Assembly: GCA_900315935.1 (NCBI GenBank)
Contig: ONBB01000020.1
Span: 1-33,049 of the forward strand
Source: an uncultured Bacteroidales bacterium
GTDB taxonomy: Bacteria; Bacteroidota; Bacteroidia; Bacteroidales; P3
Direction: 5' to 3'
DNA length: 33,049 nucleotides
The notes below the pieces were generated by a model. That model was not told where the DNA came from. It worked only from the letters and a program-made list of their open reading frames with translations, and did not search any database. Position numbers and translations under genes: made by a program. Below, one piece after another: positions 1-6,937 of the stretch. Each line of letters begins with the position of its first letter. Position 1 is the first letter of the stretch.

Positions 1-69
1 ATGGCAGGATATGGTACTTGTTCCCGAAACTGCATGACAGTTTTTCTCAAACGGTATCAAAAAAAATTA
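1..69. other. Unassigned left edge
   Basis: No open frame, RNA gene or repeat can be supported here. The stretch is moderately AT-rich and runs into the promoter-like element at 70-77. It may be the distal part of an intergenic region whose gene lies outside the window. Confidence 0.4.
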
Positions 70-77
70 TATCTTTG
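70..77 (+). promoter_or_regulatory. Bacteroidota -7 promoter element without a gene
   Basis: TATCTTTG followed by CAG matches the TAnnTTTG consensus of the Bacteroidota primary sigma factor and lies behind an A-rich tract. The first ATG downstream, at 98, is followed after one GAA and one AAA codon by TAA. The promoter therefore drives no visible protein; it may serve an untranslated RNA or be left from a deleted gene. Confidence 0.55.
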
Positions 78-111
78 CAGGCTAAATAGTTGATACATGG
101 AAAAATAAAAG

Positions 112-146
112 GCTCTGGACCGCTATGGACCTATATGGGGTCAGAG
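112..146. terminator. Imperfect hairpin, possible terminator
   Basis: CTCTGGACC and GGGTCAGAG can pair imperfectly around a central loop. No T-tract follows. It lies just downstream of the gene-less promoter, so it could close a very short transcript. Weak call. Confidence 0.25.
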
Positions 147-172
147 TTATGAGTTATGAGTTATGAGTTTTG
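145..172 (+). repeat. Tandem heptamer array AGTTATG
   Basis: Three exact AGTTATG units (145-165) are followed by one AGTTTTG unit. The complement, CATAACT, is one of the two units of the longer array in front of sppA at 22971-23019, so both arrays belong to the same heptamer family. Confidence 0.85.
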
Positions 173-173
173 T

Positions 174-197
174 GTAGGGGCGAATCATTATTCGCCC
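174..197. repeat. REP-like palindrome, copy A
   Basis: A GTAGGGGCGAAT arm and an ATTCGCCC arm form a palindrome of the same type as those at 211-240 and 341-369. It looks like a repetitive extragenic palindrome. The right arm is shorter than in the other copies. Confidence 0.75.
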
Positions 198-210
198 AAC
201 ATTCGTGTAT

Positions 211-240
211 GGGGGCGAATGATGATTCGCCCCTACGAGG
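211..240. repeat. REP-like palindrome, copy B
   Basis: GGGGGCGAAT pairs with ATTCGCCCC and is followed by TACGAGG. From 213 to 240 it is identical over 28 bases to copy C at 341-368, which marks a dispersed repeat rather than a chance palindrome. Confidence 0.8.
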
Positions 241-249
241 GGTCCGGGA

Positions 250-320
250 CACACGCCCCCGGCCGCCTGGCGGCGGCCACCCCCTCTAGCTTAGAGGGGG
301 AGTTGAAGGATGTTGCTCGG
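250..320 (+). repeat. Two-hairpin palindromic element, non-coding relative of the one at 29201-29343
   Basis: The element starts with CACAC and a C-rich stretch. A perfect 7-bp GC hairpin follows (GGCCGCC 261-267 with GGCGGCC 272-278), then a perfect 9-bp hairpin (CCCCCTCTA 280-288 with TAGAGGGGG 292-300, loop GCT) and GAGTTGAAGGATGTTG. The order CACAC, C-rich stretch, GC hairpin, CTAGCTTAG core is repeated at 29201-29256, and the GAAGG-TGTTG tail recurs on the minus strand at 29282-29300. It therefore appears to be one half of a dispersed element. Confidence 0.7.
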
Positions 321-340
321 AGTATCCCCTCTATTGCAAA

Positions 341-369
341 GGGCGAATGATGATTCGCCCCTACGAGGA
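341..369. repeat. REP-like palindrome, copy C
   Basis: GGGCGAAT and ATTCGCCC form a perfect 8-bp stem, followed by CTACGAGG. It is identical to copy B over 28 bases. Copies B and C bracket the two-hairpin element at 250-320. Confidence 0.8.
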
Positions 370-534
370 GCTTTGTTCGCACTGTAAAAAAGCATCGCCA
401 GCGTGAATGGAGAATAGCATACAATATGGATGGAGAATATTACATGATATTAAATACCAATTAGTTATTCAATCAAGATGAAGACTTGCGGATGAAAATG
501 AAGAAATTGTTTTTGCAAATCGGAAAATTGTGTG
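370..534. other. Intergenic stretch without a recognised feature
   Basis: AT-rich DNA between the palindromic repeats and the promoter at 535. No reading frame with family resemblance, RNA gene or further repeat is evident. Confidence 0.4.
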
Positions 535-542
535 TATCTTTG
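535..542 (+). promoter_or_regulatory. -7 promoter element for the UDG-like gene
   Basis: TATCTTTG followed by CAG matches TAnnTTTG. The start codon at 582 is 39 bases downstream, a normal leader length. It is the only good promoter before the 582 gene and probably also serves manC. Confidence 0.8.
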
Positions 543-581
543 CAGTCGCAATATTGCATGTTAATCTAACAAACGAGACCC

Positions 582-1352
582 ATGAAATATCACGAGCAAG
601 AAGAGAAGTTGTTCCGGCGGTGGAGCACGCGCGCACGCAAGCTCCACGATGCGGACATGATAGCAAAAGACGGGCTGCTGTACCGCGGCGAGTTGCGCTT
701 CGACGGCCTCAACCAGGTGCACCGTCCGGGCGACGAGGAGCAGCTGTGGGAGGATGCCGGCATGCGGCTGCTCGTGCTCACGAAGGAGCTGGACGACGAG
801 GACTGCTGGGACCTGCGGAGCGAGACCGGGCGTGTGCCCACGCCGCACCTCACGAACCGCACGGCACAGCGTTTTTTCCCCAATCTGGAGTTGTGGGTAT
901 ACGGTTTGCTGACCATCCCAGAGCGGAAGGTGATGCCGTTCGGAAAGGCCGACAATCCGACGCGGCTGCAGGGTTTCTACGAGAATGCGCCGATAGCGCG
1001 TGTGAACTGCAAGAAACAGCCCGACGGGAAGGCCGCCAGCAATGCTGTCCTGCAACGCTACATGAAGGAATATGCGGACCTGCTGGCCGAACAGATCAAG
1101 CTCTACGCGGCCGATATCATCCTGTGCTGCGGCGGTCAGGGCATCATGGTCGACTACCTGCGCGAGAATGTCTACCGCGACTTGGAGCAGGTGAACGGCC
1201 ACTGCTGGTACTCGGCGGAGGACAATGTACTAGTAATCAAGCAATACCACCCGAACTACAACGTGTACTCGCGCAAAGAGATGTACTCGTCGCTGATGCG
1301 CGACTACCAATCGTTCCTCAAAGCCACGCCGCAGTTTCCCTCGGCCCGATAA
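582..1352 (+). CDS. Uracil-DNA-glycosylase-like conserved protein
   Basis: A 256-residue soluble protein without signal peptide or membrane segment. Its layout recalls uracil-DNA glycosylase superfamily members of unknown role found in Bacteroidota: an early beta strand with LVLTKELDDEDCWDLR (residues about 64-79), a central ADIILCCGGQG strand and a late VIKQYHPNY segment where the family places its histidine loop. The resemblance is at fold and motif-position level only; activity on uracil or any other damaged base is not shown. The start at 582 fits the promoter at 535 better than the upstream frame at 530. manC begins 31 bases after the stop with no clear promoter between, so the two are probably cotranscribed, although no functional link is obvious. 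Confidence is high for the gene and modest for the family. Confidence 0.7.
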   Translation: MKYHEQEEKLFRRWSTRARKLHDADMIAKDGLLYRGELRFDGLNQVHRPGDEEQLWEDAGMRLLVLTKELDDEDCWDLRSETGRVPTPHLTNRTAQRFFPNLELWVYGLLTIPERKVMPFGKADNPTRLQGFYENAPIARVNCKKQPDGKAASNAVLQRYMKEYADLLAEQIKLYAADIILCCGGQGIMVDYLRENVYRDLEQVNGHCWYSAEDNVLVIKQYHPNYNVYSRKEMYSSLMRDYQSFLKATPQFPSAR

Positions 1353-1383
1353 AGTATAATATATATATAGAATCCATAAATAG

Positions 1384-2421
1384 ATGAACAACCATATCGT
1401 TATCATGGCCGGTGGCATCGGCAGCCGTTTCTGGCCGTTGAGCACGCCGGAATACCCCAAGCAATTCATTGACATACTGGGCTGTGGGCGCACGCTGATA
1501 CAGCTGACGGTGGACCGGTTCGAGGGCCTGTGCCCGAAGGAGAACTTCTGGGTGGTTACCAACGCCGCATACGTGGACATCGTGAAGGAGCAGCTGCCCG
1601 ACATGCCGGCGAGCCATATCCTGGCCGAGCCAGCAGCGCGCAACACGGCACCCTGCATCGCATGGGCCTGCTGGCGTATCCGACAGGAAGATGCCACGGC
1701 CAATGTGGTGGTAACGCCCGCCGACGCAGTGGTGATGAACCCTGTGGAGTTCCGGCGAGTGCTGGGCAACGCCCTGGCGTTCACGGAGAAGAGCGATGCC
1801 ATCGTTACCGTCGGCATCAAGCCCTCGCGCCCGGAGACGGGGTATGGATATGTGGAAGTGGACAGTGGAAAGCGGGACGCGGGAAGCGGGGAGATACGAC
1901 GTGTGGCCTCCTTCAAGGAGAAACCCTCGCGCGAGGTGGCCGAGCAGTACCTACAAGCGGGCAACTACCTGTGGAACGCCGGAATCTTTGTATGGAACGT
2001 GAACACCATCACGGCGGCACTGTCCACCTACAAGCCCAACATCGCCGCCGACATGGACCGCATGAAGACGGACAGTGATGTGCAGGAGGTGTTCCCTCAG
2101 GTGGAGAAAATCAGCATCGACTACGCGGTAATGGAGCCTGCGGCGGCCGACGGCAAGGTGTATACACACCCTGCCGACTTCGGGTGGAGCGACCTGGGCA
2201 ACTGGGCCTCGCTGCACGACAAACTGCAGAAAGACGGCGCCGGCAACGGAGCGGTGGGTAATGTGCACATGTACGAATGCAGGGACTGCGTGGTGCATGC
2301 CGAGGAGGCGGAGAAGGTTGTCTTGCAGGGGCTTGACGGCTATATCGTCTCGGCCAAAGGCGGTCGCATACTGGTGTGCAAACGCAGCGAGGAGCAGCGC
2401 ATCAAAGAATTCAGCGCCTAG
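1384..2421 (+). CDS. manC: Mannose-1-phosphate guanylyltransferase
   Basis: Makes GDP-mannose from mannose 1-phosphate and GTP in the cytoplasm, feeding capsule, O-antigen, glycoprotein and fucose synthesis. The nucleotidyltransferase signature AGGIGSRFWPLS is at residues 9-20 with KQF at 26-28. EPAARNTAP (82-90), TPADAVV (111-117), ETGYGY (151-156), FKEKP (177-181) and NYLWNAGIF (194-202) follow in the order usual for this family. At 345 residues it is the short form without the C-terminal phosphomannose isomerase domain. Residues 159-170 are encoded by a tandem heptamer array and seem a few residues longer than homologues recalled from Bacteroides. The last 11 bases overlap the converging small membrane protein gene. 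Probably cotranscribed with the UDG-like gene upstream. Confidence 0.93.
   Translation: MNNHIVIMAGGIGSRFWPLSTPEYPKQFIDILGCGRTLIQLTVDRFEGLCPKENFWVVTNAAYVDIVKEQLPDMPASHILAEPAARNTAPCIAWACWRIRQEDATANVVVTPADAVVMNPVEFRRVLGNALAFTEKSDAIVTVGIKPSRPETGYGYVEVDSGKRDAGSGEIRRVASFKEKPSREVAEQYLQAGNYLWNAGIFVWNVNTITAALSTYKPNIAADMDRMKTDSDVQEVFPQVEKISIDYAVMEPAAADGKVYTHPADFGWSDLGNWASLHDKLQKDGAGNGAVGNVHMYECRDCVVHAEEAEKVVLQGLDGYIVSAKGGRILVCKRSEEQRIKEFSA
1859..1893 (+). repeat. In-frame heptamer array inside manC
   Basis: Five consecutive heptamers of the pattern YGGRNNG: TGGACAG, TGGAAAG, CGGGACG, CGGGAAG, CGGGGAG. They encode residues 159-170, in the variable segment between ETGYGY and FKEKP, without breaking the frame. 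The same unit type recurs in ileS, glmM and ispE in the same orientation relative to the gene. Confidence 0.8.
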
Positions 2422-2614
2422 CCTTCCGCTTGCAGGTACAGTTGGCACAGCGGCCCGTCTTGGGGTCGGCGTTGGCGCAGGGACGCTTGAATTCCTTCTC
2501 CCTGCCGAGAAGCATCTTCAGCCCCAGGGCGACCATCAGCAGCGCCACCGCACCGATGGCAACAAAGAGGACTATGAGCAATGTTTTTCCCATCATGGCC
2601 CAATAACGTGCCAT
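2411..2614 (-). CDS. Small single-pass membrane protein with Cys-containing tail
   Basis: A short protein (67 residues from 2614, about 60 from the alternative starts at 2596 or 2593) with one hydrophobic segment, KTLLIVLFVAIGAVALLMVA, then a cytosolic or periplasmic tail FKRPCANADPKTGRCANC ending in basic residues. Small proteins with one membrane helix and an FKRxCA..DP.TG...C tail are common hypothetical proteins in Bacteroidales, which supports a real gene; the role is unknown. The MGK start at 2593 fits the family best. The gene converges on manC and their ends overlap by 11 bases (2411-2421). No clear promoter of its own was found. Confidence 0.7.
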   Translation of the reverse strand: MARYWAMMGKTLLIVLFVAIGAVALLMVALGLKMLLGREKEFKRPCANADPKTGRCANCTCKRKARR

Positions 2615-2714
2615 GTGATGTATTATTGTGCGAAGGGCGGAATTATCCTGGGTATCCCCCACCCTTTTTTTTCGTGGATGCGATTTTTTTCGCTGCCGAT
2701 TCCGAAAAAAGTTG

Positions 2715-2722
2715 TACTTTTG
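2715..2722 (+). promoter_or_regulatory. -7 promoter element of the glycine-lipid operon
   Basis: TACTTTTG followed by CAG, behind AAAAAAGTTG, matches the Bacteroidota consensus. The candidate ATG codons at 2737 and 2746 lie only 14 and 23 bases beyond it, so the leader is very short and has no Shine-Dalgarno site. Confidence 0.85.
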
Positions 2723-2736
2723 CAGTTTGAACGGAA

Positions 2737-3594
2737 ATGCCAACCATGCAACACGAAGAGATTACAGAACGCCATGTAGACGTGGCCAAGATACTGGGTT
2801 CCAAAGGAGTAACCCTGCCGAGGATTGTACTGCGGTGGGTGGAGCGCCTGTTGCATGTGGACGAGATAAACGAGACCATTTACAAGGACCGCCACCTGTT
2901 CGGGCTCGATTTCGTGTATGCATTCACCGAGGGCAAGGAGCCGTGGAACCTGAGCATGACCATCGAGGCGCGCGGCCAGGAGCACATCCCCGCCGAGGGC
3001 AGCCCGATGATAGTGGGCAACCATCCGCTGGGCGGCCCCGACGGGCTGGCGCTGATGGGAGCCGTGGGCAAGGTGCGCCAGGACCTGCAATTCCCCGTTA
3101 CCGACTTCCTGCTCTACCTTCCCGGCCTGAAGGAGCTGTTCGTCCCCATCGACAAGGTGAACAAGAATCACTCCATCGAGGCGCTGGAGAAGGCATTCGC
3201 CGGCCCCAACACGCTGATGTACTACCCCTCCGGCGCCGCCTCGCGCCGCCAGAAGGGCGAGATAAAAGACCTGGAGTGGAAGCCGACGTTCATCAAAAAA
3301 GCCGTCAAGTACCAGCGCGACATAGTGCCCGTGTACACCGACGCGCGCAACCGCAACGTGTTCTACACGGTGGCCAACCTGCGCAAGCGGCTGGGCATCA
3401 AGTTCAGCTACGAGATGGCCATGCTGCCGGCCGAGATGTTTGCCCAGCGCGGCAAGCGCATCGGCATCACCTTCGGGCACCCCATCCCGTGGCAGACCTT
3501 CGACCGCCGCCACAGCGCCGCCGAGTGGGCCGCCCTGCTGCGCGAGCACGTCTACAAACTGAAGGAGAACCCCGAAACGGAATTCGAGTATTGA
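2737..3594 (+). CDS. glsA: Lyso-glycine-lipid O-acyltransferase (PlsC-like), GlsA type
   Basis: Expected to add the second fatty acid to an N-acyl glycine at the inner membrane, giving the diacylated glycine lipids known from Bacteroides. The sequence has the 1-acylglycerol-phosphate acyltransferase fold: GNHPLGGPDGLALMG carries the catalytic His-Asp pair in the HxxxxxD spacing of this branch. FVPIDKVNKN follows, then YPSGAASRR, the substrate block, and DLEWKPTFIKKA. Length is 285 residues from 2737; the ATG at 2746 gives 282 and is equally likely. The next gene, one base downstream, encodes the matching N-acyltransferase, which is the main reason for preferring glycine lipids over glycerophospholipids. 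First gene of a four-gene operon under the promoter at 2715. The substrate (glycine versus ornithine or another amino acid) is inferred from the phylum. Confidence 0.82.
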   Translation: MPTMQHEEITERHVDVAKILGSKGVTLPRIVLRWVERLLHVDEINETIYKDRHLFGLDFVYAFTEGKEPWNLSMTIEARGQEHIPAEGSPMIVGNHPLGGPDGLALMGAVGKVRQDLQFPVTDFLLYLPGLKELFVPIDKVNKNHSIEALEKAFAGPNTLMYYPSGAASRRQKGEIKDLEWKPTFIKKAVKYQRDIVPVYTDARNRNVFYTVANLRKRLGIKFSYEMAMLPAEMFAQRGKRIGITFGHPIPWQTFDRRHSAAEWAALLREHVYKLKENPETEFEY

Positions 3595-3595
3595 T

Positions 3596-4702
3596 ATGGA
3601 CCTTTCGTACATAGCCCCCCCAGTCGACCGCGAGCTCATCAAGAAAGAGCTCAAGCAGAAGCACTTCCTGCGCAAGAGCAACTATGGGAACAAGGAAATC
3701 TATGTTACCACGGCGCGCCTCTCGCCCAACATCATGCAGGAGATAGGCCGCCTGCGCGAATTGAGCTTTGCCACCGACGGCGGCGGCACGGGCAAGCCGG
3801 TCGACATCGATGAGTACGACACGATGGAGGATCCCTACTGCTGCAAACAGCTCTTCGTATGGAGTCCTGAAGACGAGGAAATTATCGGAGCCTACCGATT
3901 TATCCACGGCAGCAACATGATGCGGCGCGAAGACGGTTCCATCGTTACCCCCACGGCCGACCAGTTCCAGTTCAGCGAGGAATTCATCAACAACTACCTC
4001 CCCTACACGGTCGAGCTGGGGCGAGCTTTCGTACAGCCGGCATACCAGCCCGGCAACAACCTGCGCAAGGGCCTCTACAGCCTGGACAACCTGTGGGACG
4101 GCCTCGGCTGCCTCATGCTGGAGATACCCGAGACGCGCTACTTCTTCGGCAAGATTACCATGTACGCCGACCTCGACCAGCTGGCGCGCGACATGATACT
4201 GTTCTTCTACCGCAAGTACTTCCCCGACCGCGACGGCCTCGTGTGGCCTTACGAGCAGTTGGAGATTGAAAGCGACTACAACAAGCTGGTGCGCCACTTC
4301 AATGGACGCAACTACAAAGAGGACTACCAGATACTGTTGCGCTCGGTGCGCGAGCGAGGCTGCACGGTGCCGCCGCTGATCAACGCCTACATGAACCTCA
4401 GCAGCACCATGCGCACCTTCGGCACCTGCCCCAACCACCACCTGGCCGGCACCACCGACACCGGCATCCTCATCACCCTAGGCGACATTTTCCCAGAGAA
4501 GCGCCAACGCTACCTAGAAAGCTACCAAAACAAGAACCCCAAGCTGGACCGCCGGCTGTTCGGCATCAATATGAAGCTGCTGCCGTGGTGGAAGAATGTC
4601 AGCGACGAAGAGATGGTGGCCATGAAGGAGCTCAAGGACCTGAAAAAGAAGCAGCGGGAAATCAAGCAGGAGCTGCGCAAAATCAAACGTTCACGCAAAT
4701 AA
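3596..4702 (+). CDS. glsB: Amino-acid N-acyltransferase (OlsB/hemolysin-like GNAT), GlsB type
   Basis: Predicted to transfer a 3-hydroxyacyl group from acyl carrier protein to the amino group of glycine, the first step of glycine-lipid and commendamide-type lipid synthesis. The 368-residue protein carries the acetyltransferase-like block of the OlsB family: IGRLRELSFATDGGGTG, then a strand with EEIIGAYRFIHG and, after an insert, YTVELGRAFVQPAYQP, where the Glu-Leu-Gly-Arg motif is characteristic. The C-terminal half continues with DGLGCLMLEIP and NHHLAGTTDTGIL and ends in a lysine-rich tail. It starts one base after the glsA stop and ends three bases before engB, so translation is probably coupled. 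Naming follows the B. thetaiotaomicron gene pair; glycine as substrate is inference. Confidence 0.82.
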   Translation: MDLSYIAPPVDRELIKKELKQKHFLRKSNYGNKEIYVTTARLSPNIMQEIGRLRELSFATDGGGTGKPVDIDEYDTMEDPYCCKQLFVWSPEDEEIIGAYRFIHGSNMMRREDGSIVTPTADQFQFSEEFINNYLPYTVELGRAFVQPAYQPGNNLRKGLYSLDNLWDGLGCLMLEIPETRYFFGKITMYADLDQLARDMILFFYRKYFPDRDGLVWPYEQLEIESDYNKLVRHFNGRNYKEDYQILLRSVRERGCTVPPLINAYMNLSSTMRTFGTCPNHHLAGTTDTGILITLGDIFPEKRQRYLESYQNKNPKLDRRLFGINMKLLPWWKNVSDEEMVAMKELKDLKKKQREIKQELRKIKRSRK

Positions 4703-4705
4703 GCC

Positions 4706-5308
4706 ATGATAATCAAGAGCGCCGAATTCTGCATCAGTAGCCCCGACTACAAGAAATGCCCGCAGGACGGGCTTCCGGAATATGCCTTCATCGGCCGTAG
4801 CAATGTCGGCAAGTCGTCGCTTATCAACATGCTTACCTCCAAGAAAGGTCTCGCCAAGACCAGCGGCCGTCCGGGCAAGACGCAGCTGATCAACCATTTC
4901 CTAATCAATAAGGAATGGTACCTGGTCGACCTGCCGGGCTACGGCTATGCCAAGACCTCGAAGAGCTCGCGCGAGAAGTGGGGTCGCATGATGCGCGACT
5001 ATTTCCTGCACCGCGAGGCACTGACCAACGTCTTTGTTCTCATCGACAGCCGCATACCGCCGCAGCGTATCGACCTGGAGTTCATAGAATTCCTTGGCAC
5101 CAACGGTGTGCCGATGTCCATCGTCTACACCAAGACCGACAAGGAGAAGCAGCGCGAAGTGATGGCCAACATCAAGGCCATGAAAGCGGCTTTAAAGGAG
5201 CAGTGGGAGGAACTGCCGCCGATGTTCCTCACCTCGTCGCTCACCGGCTACGGCAGAGACGCCGTGCTGGACTGTATAGATAGTATCAACCAATCATTAC
5301 TGCACTAA
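4706..5308 (+). CDS. engB: Ribosome biogenesis GTP-binding protein EngB/YsxC
   Basis: An essential GTPase that assists late assembly of the large ribosomal subunit. All G motifs are visible in the 200-residue protein: G1 GRSNVGKSS (30-38), the switch threonine in GKTQ (57-60), G3 [11 protein letters not shown] (75-85), G4 TKTD (142-145) and G5 TSS (176-178). Length is normal for the family. It sits between glsB (3 bases upstream) and dacB (4 bases downstream), so it is read from the envelope operon promoter rather than one of its own. Confidence 0.95.
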   Translation: MIIKSAEFCISSPDYKKCPQDGLPEYAFIGRSNVGKSSLINMLTSKKGLAKTSGRPGKTQLINHFLINKEWYLVDLPGYGYAKTSKSSREKWGRMMRDYFLHREALTNVFVLIDSRIPPQRIDLEFIEFLGTNGVPMSIVYTKTDKEKQREVMANIKAMKAALKEQWEELPPMFLTSSLTGYGRDAVLDCIDSINQSLLH

Positions 5309-5312
5309 CCTC

Positions 5313-6758
5313 ATGAAAAGAACGATTGCCATAGTGGCTATGTTGCTGACCGCGCTGAATGCGATGGCACAGGCGTCGGAATTGGAACGCCTGGTGAAAG
5401 CCGTACAGAAGGAGAGCGGTATGCAGCATGCCACCTTCTCGGTGTGTGTCTATAATACGACCAAGGGCAAGTCCGTATATTCGCATAATGCGCAGACCGC
5501 GCTGGCCCCCGCTTCGGTGCAGAAACTGCTTACCACTGGTGTCGGCTTCGCCCGCCTAGGGAGCGACTTCCGCTTCACCACCCGCCTGGCCACCAGCGGC
5601 AGGATTGACCGCGAGGGTGTGCTGCACGGCAACGTCTACATCATCGGCGGCGGCGACCCCCTATTAGGATCCTACCGGTACCGCCAGACCGCCCCCGACT
5701 CGCTCTTTGAAGGATGGCACCACGCCCTGAAGAAGAAGGGTATCAGGAATATCAACGGCAAGATATGCTACATCACCAACGTGTTCGACGACCAGCCACT
5801 GCACGACACATGGCAGTGGGGCGATGTGGGCAACTACTACGGAGCCGGCGTCAGCGGGCTGAATTTCCACGAGAACATGTATTTCGTCTACTTCAACCCC
5901 GGCGCCAAACTGGGCTATCCGGCATCGGTGGCGCGCACGCGGCCGCTGAACGCAGGGGTGCAGGAACGCTGCGAGGTTACGACAGGTCCCGAGAACTCGG
6001 GCGACAATGTGGTGATTTACGGTGCCCCGAACAGTCCCGACCGCCTCTACCGCGGCACGGTGCCACTGGGCAAGGCCGACTTTGCGGTGCGAGGAGCGAT
6101 GCCCAATCCGGCACAGCGCTGCGCCGACATGTTCGCTGCACACCTGCGCAGCCACGGTATGCAGGTGGCCCCGTCGGCCATGCATGTGTTTTCGCAGCCC
6201 GACACGCTGCAACCCGTGCTCGACTACTACAGCAGCGACTACTACACCATTGCCCAATACACCAACCTCACCAGCAACAACATCTATGCCGAGTCGATAT
6301 TCAAGTACTTGGGTTATGCCCAATACGGGCGCGGCAGCTATGCCAACGGATCAAGGGCGGTGATGCAGTACCTGCGGGAGCGCAAGCTGGAGACCGGAGG
6401 CCTGCACGTGGTGGACGGCAGCGGCCTGTCGCGCCGCAACCAGGTAACCACCGATTTTCTCTGCCGCTACCTGTGCGACATGGCCAACGAGCCGTTCTTC
6501 TACGACTTCCAGCGCGCACTGGCCGTGGCCGGCGAGAACGGCACCGCGAAGAACCTGCTGCCCAACCTGCCGGTAGGTGTCCGCGTGCACATCAAGACCG
6601 GCTCGATGGAGGGCGTGCGTTCCTATGCCGGCTACGTTACCGCCGCCAACGGCGAGAAGCTGGCCTTCGCCATCATCAGCAACGGGCACGAGTGCAGCTC
6701 CTCGGCGGTGGCCGAGAAGATGAACCGCGTGCTGCAGAAGATTGTCTCCCTCTTTTAG
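5313..6758 (+). CDS. dacB: D-alanyl-D-alanine carboxypeptidase/endopeptidase (PBP4, S13 family)
   Basis: A periplasmic penicillin-binding protein that trims pentapeptides and cleaves D-Ala cross-links in peptidoglycan. The N-terminus is a Sec signal peptide (MKRTIAIVAMLLTALNAMAQ, cleavage likely near A19-Q20). The three catalytic motifs of serine D,D-peptidases are present in order: SVQK at 68-71 with the nucleophile S68, SNN at 321-323 and KTG at 428-430. The 481-residue length and the large insert between the first two motifs fit the PBP4 class. It is the last gene of the glsA-glsB-engB-dacB run and faces mreB, another cell-shape gene, tail to tail. Confidence 0.93.
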   Translation: MKRTIAIVAMLLTALNAMAQASELERLVKAVQKESGMQHATFSVCVYNTTKGKSVYSHNAQTALAPASVQKLLTTGVGFARLGSDFRFTTRLATSGRIDREGVLHGNVYIIGGGDPLLGSYRYRQTAPDSLFEGWHHALKKKGIRNINGKICYITNVFDDQPLHDTWQWGDVGNYYGAGVSGLNFHENMYFVYFNPGAKLGYPASVARTRPLNAGVQERCEVTTGPENSGDNVVIYGAPNSPDRLYRGTVPLGKADFAVRGAMPNPAQRCADMFAAHLRSHGMQVAPSAMHVFSQPDTLQPVLDYYSSDYYTIAQYTNLTSNNIYAESIFKYLGYAQYGRGSYANGSRAVMQYLRERKLETGGLHVVDGSGLSRRNQVTTDFLCRYLCDMANEPFFYDFQRALAVAGENGTAKNLLPNLPVGVRVHIKTGSMEGVRSYAGYVTAANGEKLAFAIISNGHECSSSAVAEKMNRVLQKIVSLF

Positions 6759-6768
6759 CATCCCTTTC

Positions 6769-6802
6769 CCCTGCCACACCAATTGCAAGGGGTGCCGCAG
6801 GG
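6769..6802 (+). terminator. Hairpin behind dacB
   Basis: CCCTGCCACACC (6769-6780) pairs with GGTGCCGCAGGG (6791-6802) with two mismatched positions and a 10-base loop. It lies 10 bases after the dacB stop. No long T-tract follows, so this is only a possible terminator. Confidence 0.4.
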
Positions 6803-6866
6803 TATTATCAACACTACAAACTCAATTTCGGCGCGGTGCGCAAATCCGGCCTCCATGTAACGCAAT

Positions 6867-6900
6867 GAACCCCGAAAGTCAAGCAAGGCTTTCGGGGTTC
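6867..6900. terminator. Perfect hairpin between converging dacB and mreB
   Basis: GAACCCCGAAAG (6867-6878) and CTTTCGGGGTTC (6889-6900) form a perfect 12-bp stem with a 10-base loop. It stands 38 bases beyond the mreB stop and is placed to end the purH-mreB transcript; being symmetric it could also stop readthrough from dacB. No T-tract is present on either side. Confidence 0.65.
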
Positions 6901-6937
6901 GCTGCAGGGGACATCCGCCCAGGCGAAGGGAATGACG

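Noticed and set aside
156-424. Short frames on both strands over the left-edge repeats
   Set aside because: They translate palindromic repeats, have no promoter or initiation site and show no family similarity.
2623-3681. A 352-codon minus-strand frame over glsA
   Set aside because: Shadow of glsA with typical Val/His/Leu bias and no family resemblance.
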